A stretch of 64,000 nt of DNA from Amphirosellinia nigrospora (taxonomy: Eukaryota > Ascomycota > Sordariomycetes > Xylariales > Xylariaceae): NCBI GenBank assembly GCA_004123355.1, contig SCHM01000005.1:1469181-1533180 (forward strand), written 5' to 3'. A program made the position numbers and the translations under genes. Below the pieces are notes generated by a model. That model saw only the letters and a list, made by a program, of their open reading frames with translations. It was not told the origin of the DNA and did not search any database. Positions 12,032-25,552 of the stretch are shown here, piece by piece (the stretch's first letter is position 1; each line of letters begins with the position of its first letter).

Positions 12032-12118
12032 TATTTTAAATCTTAAATATAACTACGAACTATTTTTAATTTTAAATATAATTATAAGCTATTTTTAATT
12101 TTAAGTATAATTACGAAC
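12032..12118. repeat. 29-bp minisatellite in E1
   Basis: About three units with a period of 29 bp, each containing CTATTTTTAATTTTAA and TAATTACGAA. The larger copy E2 has an unrelated-looking 34-bp minisatellite at the corresponding distance from its left end, so the repeat is a private expansion of this copy. Confidence 0.75.
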
Positions 12119-12184
12119 TTTATATTTTAAATAATAGCGCTATTATAAAATATATTAATTTTTATAATATATTAAACTTTTATT

Positions 12185-12425
12185 TTTTCGAAAAAAACTT
12201 AAATTTGCCGATAAGTTTAAAAAAAACTTTATAAATTAGCTAAAACGTTTAAAAAAAAAAACTTTTTAAAAAAAGCTTAAACTTATTAATAAGTTTAAAA
12301 AAAACTTTATAAGCTAGCTAAAACGTTTAAAAAAAAAAACTTTTCGAAAAAAACTTAAGTTTATTAATAAATTTAAAAAAACTTTATAAGCTAGCTAAAA
12401 CGTTTAAAAAAAAAAACTTAAAAAC
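12185..12425. repeat. 78-bp tandem triplication in E1
   Basis: Three units of 78 bp anchored by CTTAAA at 12198, 12276 and 12354. Each unit runs through AGTTTAAAAAAAACTTTATAA and GCTAAAACGTTTAAAA. E2 has a single equivalent unit near 22165-22245. Confidence 0.85.
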
Positions 12426-13016
12426 TTAAAAAACGCGTTTATTACAATCGATCTAAAGCCTTAAAGTTTTTAAAAACTTAAAAACTACGTTTAAAATATT
12501 ATAATAAAAATAAAAAAAATAATAAAAAAAATTATAAATAAATATTTTATAAAAAATGCCGTTATATTTATTACGCTAATATAATAACTAATTTTGTAGT
12601 AATTATAGTTTTTTTAAAAAATAGCTTAATAAAAGTTATATTTAAACAAAATTTATAATAGCAATACTAGTTTATAACCTAAAAATAATAAATATTTAAA
12701 TTAATATTAAATTAAAAAAATAAAAAATAAAATAACTATAAATATAATTATAAATAATATTAAATAATTATATTTAATATAACGTATAACTATTAAATAA
12801 TTAGGTTTAATAAAACATATAACTATTAAATAATTAAATTTAATATAAAATTAAATTTAATATAACTTATAATAAAAAAAAAATTAAAAATAAAACTTTA
12901 TAATTTATTTATATTATACTATTATTTTAATATAAATATTTAACTTTAAATTATTTTATTAAATTTATAATTATTTATATAATAAAAAATAAATACTAAA
13001 AACTAAATATATATAA

Positions 13017-13127
13017 TAGTAAGTAAAAAAAAAGGTTTTTAATTCGGGTAAAAGAATTTTTTATTTAAAATATAAAAATAAAAAAATTTTTTATCGATAA
13101 AAAAACCTTCTTTTTACTTAGTTATAC
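13017..13127. repeat. Long fold-back at right end of E1
   Basis: Left arm AGTAAGTAAAAAAAAAGG (from about 13020) pairs imperfectly with the right arm CCTTCTTTTTACTTAG (ending about 13121). The inner part also pairs (GAATTTTTTATTT with AAAAAAATTTTTTATC). The result is a hairpin of about 105 bp. It could be a separate small MITE nested at the right end of E1, since the matching part of E2 (59736-59760) shows no such arms. Confidence 0.6.
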
Positions 13128-13147
13128 CTCTTTTATAAAACTTAAGC

Positions 13148-16100
13148 ATTATTTTATAAAAAATTTATTTTATTTAATAAGTTTTTATTTTAATAATATA
13201 TTTATTAATTTTAGCGTTTAATATTTTATATTATATTTTTTAATTTAATATTTTTAAGTTTTATAACTTCGATTTTTTTTTAAATTTTTTTTATTATTTT
13301 ATTAAACGTTTATTATTTTAATATTTATTAAAAAATATTTTTTATTACTACTAAGAATTTTATATATAATATTATTTTAAACTTTTATAACGTTTTTTAT
13401 ATTATTTAAGCCGAATAAAATATTATTTTTATTATTAAAGCGGAAAATTAATTAAAATATAAAATAAAATATTTTTTTTATATTATTATTAAATAATTTA
13501 ATAAATTTATTATTATTTATAATTAAAAATTAATTTATTTTAATTATTAATTTTATAATTAGTTTATTGTTTATAGTTATTATTTTTAAATATTAAAACT
13601 AATATTTTAGTATTTTTATATATAGTTTTAAACTATAAACTATATAAAACCATTTTAATTAAAAAATATTTTATTATATTTAATAAAAATATTAAATTTA
13701 TAAATTATATTATTAAATATATATAAAGCTTTAATTTTTTTATGTATTAAAATGTTTAGTTTAATATTAATTATTTTAAAACATATATTTAAACAATAAG
13801 CTATAATATTTTTTAATTTTTTTTAAACTTTTAAATAAACTTTAAATTTTAAAAACTATTAGTTAAAAATAATTTATACTAAATTATTAATTATTTTTAA
13901 ATATTATTGCTTAATTAAATTAAATATTTTAAAAATTAGCTTTTAATAATTTTATAATATTATATATTTAGCAATAATATTTATATTTTTATATAATAAT
14001 AGTTTATTTTAACGATAAATTTAGTTTTTTGTTTAAAGTTTTTTATAAAGTTTTTAAAGTTTTTAATTTTATTAATAATAGCTATATAATTATTATATGT
14101 TTTTTTTAGCTTGTTTTTTTAACTTATTGTTTATATTTATATATATTAAATAGATTTTTTTGCTATAATTAAACGTTAGTTTTAGAATTTTTTTTATTTA
14201 ATTAAAAAATCGATTATATTATAATTAAAATATAGATTTATTTATATAACTTAATCCTAGTTAATAAATATTATTTTAAATATATTTATATAAAGTTATA
14301 ATTATAATATTTAATTATTATTAATATATAATAAAATAATAATATTTTTATTATACATTTGTTTATAAAATATATTATTTGTAATATTTAAATATAATAA
14401 TATTATTATAGTTATACGTTTATAATAATAGTATTAGTATATATATAATATAAATAGTATATAAATATAAAAGTGCTTATAGTACTATATAAATATAAAA
14501 GTGCGCAATATTATAAAATATAAAATAGTATTTTAATAAAATATAACGATAGTATTATTATAAATATTATTTTTAATAAAAAATAGTTTTATATTTTATT
14601 TAAATATATATTTATTTTTTACGCTAATAATATTTTTAGTAAGATTTATTAGTTATTTTTAATATTATTATATAGTTTTTTAATTTTTAATTTTTTTATA
14701 GTTATTTTATTATTTTTAGCTTTATTTTATTAAACTAATATTTTAATTTAAGCTTTTTAAACTTATTAGATATTTTTTATTATATTTATATATTAAATTA
14801 GCAACGTTTTTATTAATAATATTTTTAAATATTATTTATTATATTAAACTTTAAAGCTTTTTTATTTAATTAAATATTTTAGTAATAAATGTTTTTTAAA
14901 CAATTAATTTTTTTAGCGAAAATATTATCGATTTTATACGATATTTATTTATTATTGTTTTTTTCGATAAAAATATATTTTAATATTAGTTTTTGCTTTT
15001 AAAAAAAGTTAATTTTTTAGTACTAAATATAATTATACTATAAATATTATTTTATAAACTTTTTAATATTATAAAAAGTTTAGTATATGTTTGTTTATTT
15101 TTATTAATATAATAAATAGTCCGGTTTTTATATAAACTATTTATAAAAAAGTTTTTTAAATAAATAATATTTTTATAAAGTTATAAAAAAATTTTATTTT
15201 TAATATTAAATTATATAAAATTATATTTAATATTATATTATATTTTAATATTTATTACTATAAATTATATTATAATTTTTATATTTTATTAATATAATTT
15301 CTAATATAATTAAAAATTTATAATATTATTAAATATTTTTAAAATTAATAGCGCGTTTATATAGCTTAAAATTTAATATTAATTTATTTAATAATATTTT
15401 AATAACTATAAATTTAATATTATTTATATTATACTATAATATAAATATAATATTTAATTATATTAATTTTAAATTTATTACTATATAGTATTAAATAATA
15501 ATTTTAATATTTTAATTATATTATTTGTTTAATTATTAGTTTACGGATAATAGCTTATTAATATTATTAGTATTATTTTTATTTTTATTTATAATATTTA
15601 TTATAATTTTAATATAAATTTAAGATTTCGGTTTAAAATAAACTTATATAATATTTTTTAATTATATAATAATAATATTAATATTAATATAATTGTTTAT
15701 TTTTTATTATATATTTAATATTTTTTAGTATTATATAAAAATTTTTTGCTAAACTTATATATTTATTATTAATAAAATATTAAACATATTATATTTAAAT
15801 ATTTATTAGAACAATTTAATAAATAATATTTTAGTAGTTTTATAATAAAGTTTATTATAATTATATAAAATAAATCGATAGTTTTTAGATTAGTTTTAGT
15901 TTATTAAATATTTTTTGCTAATTTATTATATTATTTAAATATTATAAATAATATTATTAATATTTTTTTATTTATTTAGTTATATATATATTATAAATTT
16001 TTAAGTTTATAGTATATTTTTTTAGCTTAAAATAATATTTTCGTTATATATTATTTTTAAAATATTATTTTAATATATATTTAAAATATATAATTATTTT

Positions 16101-19100
16101 TATCCGTTTAAATATTAAAATATAAAAAGTTATTTATTATTATATATAAAAATATAATTAATAAGTAAAAACGGAGAATTATATTATTTTTTTTTTTTTT
16201 TTAGTAAATTTAAAATAGCTAATTTAATATTTTTAATTTTTGCGATTATTTTTCGCGAATTTTTAATTTATTATATTCTTACTATAGTTTTAATTTTAGT
16301 TTTTATTTATATATATTTTTATTTTTATAAAATATCTAATTTTATTAATTATATTTTTAAGCGAGCTATAGTTAATATTTTTTACTATTATATTATTATA
16401 TTACGTTTATAATTATTAATAAATATAAAAATATTTAAAACTAAATTTTTTTTTAAAAATATATTTAACGTCGAACTAAAACTATAATAAATATATTAAT
16501 GCTATTATTAGCTTTATATTAAGCTTAATAATATTTATTAATTATAAATTTATTTAGTTAATAATTTTTTTTATATTTAATAGTTAATAAATATTATTAT
16601 TAAAATTATATATAATTATATTTAGATTTTAAAATTATAATAATATTTATATTAAATAAAATATTTTTAGTTTTATTATATTATATTAATATTTATTTTT
16701 AAATAATATTTTGCTTAAAAATAAAATAAACTATATTAAATTAATAGCTAGTTATTATTTGTTTTAGTTTTTATTCGTATAAAAAACTATTATTTTATAT
16801 TTTTTTTTAAAGCGTTTAATTTAAAAAAATATAATTTAAATAAGTTTTAATATATAAAATAATTAATATTTATTAATTATTTTTGCAAATTAAAAAGCTT
16901 TATTTTTTTTTTCCGTAAACTTAAATATAATTTTGCTGTTTATTTTTTTCGGGCTATAATAATAAAAAAATAGTTTTTATTTAATATATATCGGCTAATA
17001 ATTTAGTTTTTTTTTTTAAAAAAAAAAAAAGCTTTTATTAATACTATAAATAAACTTTTTAAAAAATTAACTATACTAATATATATTTTAAAAATTACTA
17101 AATTTTAAAGCTATTTTAGTTTAGTTATTAATTTTATTCGATTATTATTATTAATTTATAATTATTTATTATAAATTTTAATAATTTTATTATTAAATAT
17201 ATTACGAAAATTTTATTAGCTTTTAGTTAAAATAATTTTATTATATATATTTAAAATAGTTTTTATATATTAGAAATTTTTTAGCTATTTTAAAATAAAT
17301 AATAATATTATTTATATAAGCTTTTATATAATATATATAAAATAAAAGCTTTTTATTTATAAATTATTATATATAGCTAAAGTTATTTTTAAATTTTATT
17401 AATATTATATATATATATTTTTAATTTTTTAAGCGATATAATAATTATTTAATTATAATAATTTAATTATATATTAAAACTAATAATAAAATTTTTTATA
17501 ATTTATAATTATTATATAATAATTTTTTAAATTTATATAATAATAACTTTTAAAATAAATAATAAATAATAATTTAAGATTATTATTTTATTAATAATTA
17601 TAATATCGATTATTATTTATTTTTTACGTTTGTTATTTATTATTTGTTATATTATTAATATTAAATTTAAATAGCGTTAGTTCGTTTTATATACTATTTT
17701 ACTTTTATAATATATTTTATTTAAAACTTTATTTATTAATTTTTAGTTTTTAATTTTTAAGGTATATAGCTAGGCTATAATAATAATTTAATTTTATTAA
17801 CTTTTAATTAGTTTTATTTATATTATATTTTTTTTTTTTATTTTTATAATATTTTATATATTTTATATTTTATATTTTTTAATATTATTTTTAGTTGTTT
17901 TATATATATAAAGTTAATTATATATATATAAATATTATTTTAGTCCGAATAAAAAAAGATTTTTAAGACGTTAAGCGCTAAAAAAAAATAATTTTTTCGG
18001 TATATTATATTTAGGTTTATTTTTTATTATTATTGTTTAAACGTTTTTTTAGTAATTTTTTTAAAGCTAATATAGTTATAATATTATTTATTAAGTTAAA
18101 TTTTATATAAGCTATAAATCTATATTATTTTTTTAATAATAATATTTTTATTTTTATTAGTTATAATAGCAGTTATAACTATATTAGCTTTATTTTATAT
18201 TATTAATAAATATTTATTTTATTCGTAGTTTTTAATAATATTTATTTTTATTTTATGTTTAACTTAAATTAGCTTATTTATATAGTTAATAAAAAAAATA
18301 ACTTTTAAGCTTTGTTTAAATAGTATTAATTAAAATTATATATTTTAGGTTAAATATATAGTTTTATATAAAACTTTTAATATTTAAATTAAAAAATCTA
18401 TATATTATATTAATTTATTATTATTATATATAATAAAACTATTATTATTATTACTATAATAGCTTTTTATTATATTTGATTTTTTTTTGCTTAATTATAA
18501 ATAAAATTATTAAATTATTATATAATTTTATTATAATAATTTAGCTTAAAAAATTAATATTAATATTATATTTCGCTTAAAACTTTATTTTAAATAGTAT
18601 ATTTAATTAAAATTTATTTATAGTTTTTTTTAAAGTTAACGTTAAAATAATATTTTATTAAGCTAACTATTTTACTAATATTATATATATTTAAAGTTTG
18701 TTTAGTTTAAATTTATATTTTTAGTATAAATTTTACGATTTATTTATAGTTCGCTAATATTATCGAATAGCTTATATTAAAATATATTATTATATTTTTT
18801 ATTTTTTATTTTATTTATATATTTACGTTTATATATAATATAAAATAAATATTTAAAATATATTAAAAGTTATTATTTATAATTATATAATAATAATATT
18901 AAATATTTTGTCCGATATAAAGCGTTTATTTTAAAAAGTTTTGTTTAATATAGTTTATTATTTTTAGCTTTATTTATTAATTTATTTTAAAAATATATAT
19001 TTTAATAATATTATTATATAATATAATAAATAAAAATATTTATATTATTAATTAATTAGTTTTAAATAATTATATTAGTTTTACTTAAATAAGAAAAAAT

Positions 19101-21339
19101 AATAATTAGTTTATTTTTTTATTAAAATATTTTATAAAAATTTTTTTTTCGCTTTTTTTTTCGATTTTATTTATTATAATATAGCTTTATTTTTTTAATT
19201 TTTATTTTTAAAACTAAATATTTTAATTGTTTAATATTAATATTATTTTATTTTTTATTAGTATATATATTATTTAGTATTTATTAGGGCTTAATTTACT
19301 AATAATTATTTGTTAAAACGGGCAATAAATATAATAAAAATATTTATTTTATTGCTACGTTTATAACAGCTTTTATTATTTTTATAATTTTGTTTATTAT
19401 AAAGTTTTTATAATTACTATATAAACTTTATTATTTTTTATAGCTACTATATAAACTTTATTATTTTCGGCTATATTTGCCGCGTTATTAATAGTTTATA
19501 AAAAATCTTCGGCTGTTTTATATACGTTTAATATTATATTTTTAACTATAAAAATAATATTTATTATTTTTACTATAAAAATAATATTTATTTTAATTAT
19601 TTACGCTTTAATTATATATTTTATTATATTAATATTAATTGTTTAATTAATTAAAAATTAACTATAAATATTAAATTAATAATTAAAATTTTAAAAAATA
19701 TAAAAATATTTATTATTTATAGAATTAAATAATACGTTAAAATAAAAATAAATTATATTTATTATACCTTAATTTATATTTTATAAGCTATAAATATTAT
19801 AAATAATTTTTATTTGCTTTTTAAATACGTTAAAAAAACGTTTAAACTTATAATTATTATTAGTTTATTATAAATTTATTAAAAATTTAAGTATAATATA
19901 TTTTATATATACGCTATAAACTAAAACTTTATATTTATATTATAATTATAATAATTTTAAATTATTTTTATTATTTATATAAAATAAATACGTTTTTTAA
20001 GATTTTCGTTTTTATATATAAATTTTTTAATATATTTTAAAAAACGTTTATAATATTTTAATAATATTTAAAATTAATTTTACGTAGTATAAATTTAAAA
20101 CTTTATTTTATAGCTGCTTTTATAACTTTATTAAATATTTTAATATATTATATTTAAGCTTTTTTTAAAAAAATTAAAAAAAATTATTTTATAAAATTTT
20201 CTATTTAATAAGATTTAAATATACTATTTTTAAACGTTATAAATAAATAAATATTTTATTAATATATATTATTGCTAAATATATATATTTTTTAGTTTTA
20301 TAAAACTTTAAAAAATTAAAATTAAAATAGCTTACTAATTATATTTTTAGTTATTTTTAAATGCTATTTTTATTATTAAACGTTTAGCTACTATTTTAAC
20401 CGCGTTTAAAATATTTTTATTAATATTTTAATAAAATTTTTAGCTATTATTGTTTTTATAGCTAAAATAATTTTTATAGCTTTTTATTATATTTTTTTAT
20501 TTAGTAGTATTATTATTTTATTTATTAAAGTAAAAAAATATAAAAATAAAATAAAATATTTTAATAAATTTAAAATTAAATTAAAATTAAAAATTAGTTT
20601 AAATAATTTAAAAACTATAAATAGTATTTTAATTAAATATAAAATATTTTAAATAAAAAAAATAAAAAAGAAATATTTAAAAAATATAAAAATTAGTAAT
20701 ATAACTAGGCGAATTATATATAAATTATATATAAATACTATATATAACTAAGCAATTATATATAAATTATATATAAATATTATTAAATTTAAAAATTAAC
20801 GTTTTTAGATTTAAAAATATATTATTATTTATACTAAGTTTAAATCCGAATTTAAATTTTAAATAAATTATAATGTTTATAAATAACGTTTTAATTAATT
20901 AATAATATTATTATTTGCTAGATTAATAACGTATTTAATATTTTTATAATGTAAAAAAGTTGTCCGAAAAATAAAAAAAATAGAAATTATTTTTAGTATT
21001 ATAATATTAATAATACGTTCGAATATAGATTAAATAATCGAAAAAAAAAAAAAGAAAAATGGAAAATGAATATATTAAAGTATAAATTAAGTAAAAATAT
21101 TAATTTATTAATTAATAGTATATAATAAGGTTAAAGCGTTAATAGTCCAGATAATAGTATTATTATTATTATCGTTATAATAATAATTAGGTTTTTAAAA
21201 CTAGTTAAATAAATCGAACTTTTGTTTATTTAATTAATTAAAGCAAATTGTTTAAAAATAATATTTTTGCCGAATAAACTAAAAATTTTATAATTAAAAA
21301 AAAAAAAAAGTTAATAACTATTAGTTATTAGCTATTAAA
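13148..21339 (-). pseudogene. Gypsy gag-pol relic of B2
   Basis: Read on the minus strand from 21339 down. The RT block is the only firmly recognised domain: around 17340-17250 the translation gives an N-K-x-L-x-x-Y-I-L-x-A-Y-I-D-D-I-I-I type sequence, with Asp codons turned to Asn. The stretch upstream (18.5-20.5 kb) should be gag and protease, and the stretch downstream (16.9-14 kb) RNase H and integrase, by family order; I could not read their catalytic residues. The 13.2-14 kb part is non-coding 3' sequence. No frame longer than a few dozen codons survives. Confidence 0.7.
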
Positions 21340-21485
21340 TAATAACATATAATTTATTAATTTTAACGTTATTAAATTATTAAGCTAAATTTATATTAAA
21401 CGTTATTTTAAAAATAATATTTTATAAATAATATTTAATAAGCTAAATATTATTTTAAAAACAGTATTTTTAAGATAATATCACA
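21340..21485 (-). repeat. Family B LTR of B2 (5' LTR)
   Basis: 146 bp, ending ATATCACA, which keeps the CA end lost in the other LTR of this copy. Just inside it on the minus strand, the complement of 21326-21337 is TAATAGCTAATA, 9 of 12 identical to the primer-site 12-mer of A2 and B1. Confidence 0.88.
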
Positions 21486-21846
21486 ATTTAAGGGCAAAAA
21501 TGCTTAAGTTTTTAAAATTTACATGTTTATTTTAGTAAGTATATAATAAATAAGTTATAGTTACTAGTTATATTAGCTTGGTTTTTCTAAATAATTTATA
21601 TATAGTTAAACTTATTATTTTGTTTTAATTTATTATTAATTATAGTAGCTTTTTCTATTATATAATTAAGTTAAAAATACGAAGTATATTTACGTACTAT
21701 AATTTAATTATTATAATTAACTTTATATTTATATTTTTTGCTGTATTAATAAACTATATAAAATAAAGTTATAATATTATTATAATTAAACTATAACTTC
21801 GAGCTAAAAAAAAATTATAATTTTTTATTAGCTATAATAAAATAAA

Positions 21847-22053
21847 GCGCGAAAATACACCTTTTTTAAATACTAGTTAGTAATAAAAGTACGCCCCTTT
21901 TAAATATTAATTAGTAGCAAAAATACACTTTTTTTAAGTATTAGTTAATAATAAAAGTATACTTTTTTTAAGTACTAGTTAGTAGTAAAAGTACGCTTTT
22001 TTTAAATATTAATTAGTAGCGAAAGTACGCTTTTTTAAATATTAGTTAATAGC
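21847..22053. repeat. 34-bp minisatellite in E2, six units
   Basis: Six units with an exact period of 34 bp; the TACGC (or TACAC, TATAC) anchors are at 21856, 21890, 21924, 21958, 21992 and 22026. Each unit contains GTACGCTTTTTTTAAATA and TTAGTTAGTA. It retains more ACGC and CCCC than the surroundings and lies about 0.4 kb from the left end of the family E sequence. Confidence 0.92.
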
Positions 22054-25000
22054 GCTATTATATTTTTGTTAATTATTTATTTTTATTTAAAAAAAAAATA
22101 AAAACTTTTCATAAAAAAATCTATAAGCTTTTTTATAAAATATATTAATTTTTATAATATTTTAAACTTTTTTCGACAAAAGTTTAATTTTATTAATATG
22201 TTTAAATAAAATTTTAAAATAGCTTAAACGTTTAAAAAAAAACTTTATAAACTTAAAAACTACGTTTATTATAATTAATTTAAAACTATTATATATTTAT
22301 TTTCGATTATTTAATAAACCTAGCTATATAATATTAGTAATATTAATATTATAGCTTAGTTTATTAAAAAAAAGTTATTTTAAAAAATAGTTTAATAAAT
22401 ATTAAAAATTTAAACGAGCTATTATTATTATATAAAAAAAAACTTTAATATTTAAACTTTTAAAATATAATAAACTAAATATTATTAAACTAAGCTTTAG
22501 TAAAATAAGCAATTTTTAAACTATTAAATAATAAGCTTAAAAATAGTTTTTAAAATAAAATTATTTATACAAGCTTTTTTAAAACTAGCTAATATTTTAT
22601 TTAATTATAAATTTAAATAATATAAACTTAAATAAAATATTATAGCATTATAATAGCTTTAAAATAAATATATAGCTATTAATTTACGCTATAAGCGTTT
22701 TTTATAATTTTAATAGAGTAATTTCTAGTTTAAACTTGCTTATAATATAAATTATATAGCTAATAAATTTTTTTATAAAAACTTTTTAGAAATAAATTTA
22801 AAAAAAATAAATATTTTTTGCTTAATTAAAAATTTTGGGCTTTAATTAGCTATTTTAATAATATATATTAGTTTTTATTTAATAAATATATTTATTTAAA
22901 TATATATACGTTAAAAAAATAATAAAACTATTATAATTATAGTATTATTTACGTATAAAATTAATATATTAGTATTAATTACGTATAATAGCTAATTATT
23001 AACTATAGTATTAGTTATTTATATAATAAAATCGGGCTAATATTTCGCTTGATTTGGTTATATAATATATTATAGTAAAATTCTTTTCGTATAAAAAATT
23101 CTTTGCATAAAAACCTAGCTTTTATATAAATAATTATAGTATAATAAATATTACTAATATTTATTTTATTTATTATTATATTAATATTGTACTTTTTAGC
23201 TATTTAATATTAATTAATATTTTTAGCTAAAAAATATAAATTAGTAAAAATAAAAAAAATCTTAATTTAATTATATAAACTACGTTTTTTATATCGTACT
23301 TTAGTTTTTTTAATATTATATTAATAAATAAAAAAAATTAATTATTTTAATATATTTAGTATTACGTTTTATATAAAAGTTTAATTAATAGCGCGTAATT
23401 ATACTATTTTTAATTATTATTATATAAACTATATAAAGTTCGTAATATAACTTAATAACTTTTTCGTCCGAAATATTTTTCGAATATAATAAACAATAAT
23501 AATTAATCGTATAATAGCTAATATAAATAAACGTATAAAATACTATACTTTTTAAAAATAACTAAAGCAGCTAAAATAACTTTTTTTTTTTCGGCTAATA
23601 TTTTATATAAATTATATCTAAAAAATCGCTTAAAAATTAATATACTTTAAGCTTTATATAAAAACTATTAACCTTTATACGTATAAAAATACTTTATAAA
23701 GTTTTTAAATAATTACTATAAAAAAAATTAATATATAAGCAATATATTTATATATAAAATATAGTTAATTATTATATAATTTAAAAGATTTTTAAAAAAA
23801 TATTAATAAAAATTTTAAGTTAATAAAATTTAAAATATTTAATAAAATTAAATTAAATTATTAAAAAGATTTATAGCGCTTTTTATATAATAAACGTTTT
23901 AAATTAAAAACTTATAAAATAACTAAAAAAAAACTATATATATAACTTATAAAAAATAAATATACTTTAATATATAAATTTTAAATTTTATATAATTATT
24001 TTAAATAATGTTTATGTTTTTTATGCTAAATTAATAATTTTAAAGTTAATAAAGTTTTTTTATAATAAAACAACTTTACGATTTTTTTTTTTAAACAAAA
24101 AACAAATAAAAAAAAACAAAAAAACAAATAAAAAAATAACTATAAAATAACTTATATATATAACTAAAAGCTAGCTTTTTAACTTTAAATAATAAAATAT
24201 TATATAAAAAAAATATTAAAAATAAAATTCTAAGAATTTTTTATAACTATTAAACGTTATTTATTATTATTTTAATTAATAATTTATTTTTATATAAGCA
24301 AAAAATATACTATATTTTTAACGTATAATAAAATATTTAGTTTTTTAAAAAAATTTTTAAACTTTAAAATAATTATTTATTATATAATATTAAATATAAA
24401 AATACTTTTATTTAAGATCTAAATTTTTTTTATATAATATTTAAAATAAAGTTATTTTATTTATAAAATATTAAATTTTTTTAAAAACTTAGCAAAAAAA
24501 AAAATTATTTTAAAGAACTATATAATTTACTTTTATATAAAATAATATAGTTCGTTAATTATTATTAAAAACTTAAAATTATAAAAATTAGTTTTATATT
24601 ATATTTTTTATAATATTAACTAATTATATAAAAATTATTATATTATTATATTAGCTTTAATTATACGTAAAAAAAACGTATAATATTATAAATATATATT
24701 TTAATATAATTATAAACTATAACTAATATTAAACTAACTAAACTAATATTATTTTCGTATAAATATATAAATAAAAAAAAAACCTATTTTTATATAAAAT
24801 ATTAAAGTTATAATTAATAAGCTATTTAAAGCTTAAAAAATATTTAAAATAAAATATTTAAAAAAAATTTATTTAAATATAATTATTATATATACGTATA
24901 AAATATCCCGGAATTCGAAATAGTATTTATTTTTTAAAAACTTACGTATAAAAATTTTTTTTTAAACTTTCGTTTATTTAAGTTAAAAAAACCTAAAAAC

Positions 25001-25420
25001 TAAATATTTCGTATAAAAAATAAAAAATTCTTATTATATAATTAATAATATAACTAAATTAACTATTATTTTACGCAATATAAAAATATATATAATATTT
25101 TAAAAATTTTTAAAAAAATATTAGCTAAAATTATATAAATAATTATTTTTAAAAAATTACGTATAAATAAAAAATATTTTATTTATTAAAAAAAAAAGTA
25201 CTAATTAATTAATTATATTTTTAAAAAAAATCTCGCGTAAAAAATTAATATTTTAATACGTACGAAATAATATTCGAAAATAAACTAACCTCCGAAAAAT
25301 TTTTAACTTATTTAACTAAATATAAAAGCTACTTAAATATATATATAAAAAAAAAAAAATTCGAACATATAAAACAAAAACGTTATATAATTTATTATAA
25401 ATAATATATTTATATATTAT

Positions 25421-25552
25421 AGATAGGCCGTCGGCCCGACGACAGCTGTTGACAGCTGGCGGAGTCAGCTGCAGCCAAACATATCTAGACAGGACAAACA
25501 AGTGCTACGCACCTTTAATACAACAACTACTTCTCCCTCGCTCTTTCTTTCT
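25421..25552 (+). repeat. Family C solo terminal repeat, copy 2
   Basis: 132 bp, AGATAGGCC...CTTTCTTTCT, with the duplication ATTAT on both sides (25416-25420, 25553-25557), inserted in family E. A handful of G-to-A and C-to-T changes relative to copy 1, including two in the stem of the central hairpin, but GC-rich overall. The 61-codon minus-strand open frame at 25316-25501 exists only because this island crosses the RIP-mutated DNA. Confidence 0.88.

Larger units (their letters stand above)
11541..13147 (+). mobile_element. Family E relative, 1.6 kb, copy E1
   Basis: Interrupts B2 at a point where B0 and B1 run straight on (TTTTAATATTATTTTAT). Its first 0.3 kb and the stretch ending ATTTCGAGCT match 21486-21800, and 12597 to about 13015 match 59434-59760, so it carries both ends of the larger element E2 without the 4-5 kb core: a likely non-autonomous deletion derivative. 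Inside are a 29-bp repeat, a 78-bp triplication and a terminal fold-back. No clear target duplication remains (at most 1-2 bp), and no good terminal inverted repeat is seen beyond a short match between ATGCTTGAGTTTTT near the left end and AAAACTTAAGCAT at the right end. Class unknown; a DNA transposon is the best guess. Confidence 0.6.
10321..21485 (-). mobile_element. Family B Ty3/Gypsy retrotransposon, copy B2
   Basis: 11165 bp, of which 1607 bp (11541-13147) are the inserted family E relative. LTRs of 146 bp lie at 10321-10466 and 21340-21485, and the flanking duplication ATTTA (10316-10320, 21486-21490) is perfect, placing it in family E. The coding strand is minus: the RT signature A-Y-I-D-D-I-I-I is read on the minus strand with the Y-I-D-D codons at 17307-17318, followed by the helix and the S-K/F-V region typical of Ty3/Gypsy RT. 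The plus strand is T-rich accordingly. Relative to B1 it lacks about 430 bp that B1 carries around 50500-51000. All frames are broken by RIP. Confidence 0.88.

Noticed and set aside
21847-22053. CRISPR array
   Set aside because: Units are contiguous 34-mers without spacers and lie in a eukaryotic transposon.
25316-25501. 61-codon minus-strand open frame
   Set aside because: It spans the boundary of a solo C repeat and RIP-mutated family E DNA, so it is a chance fusion.
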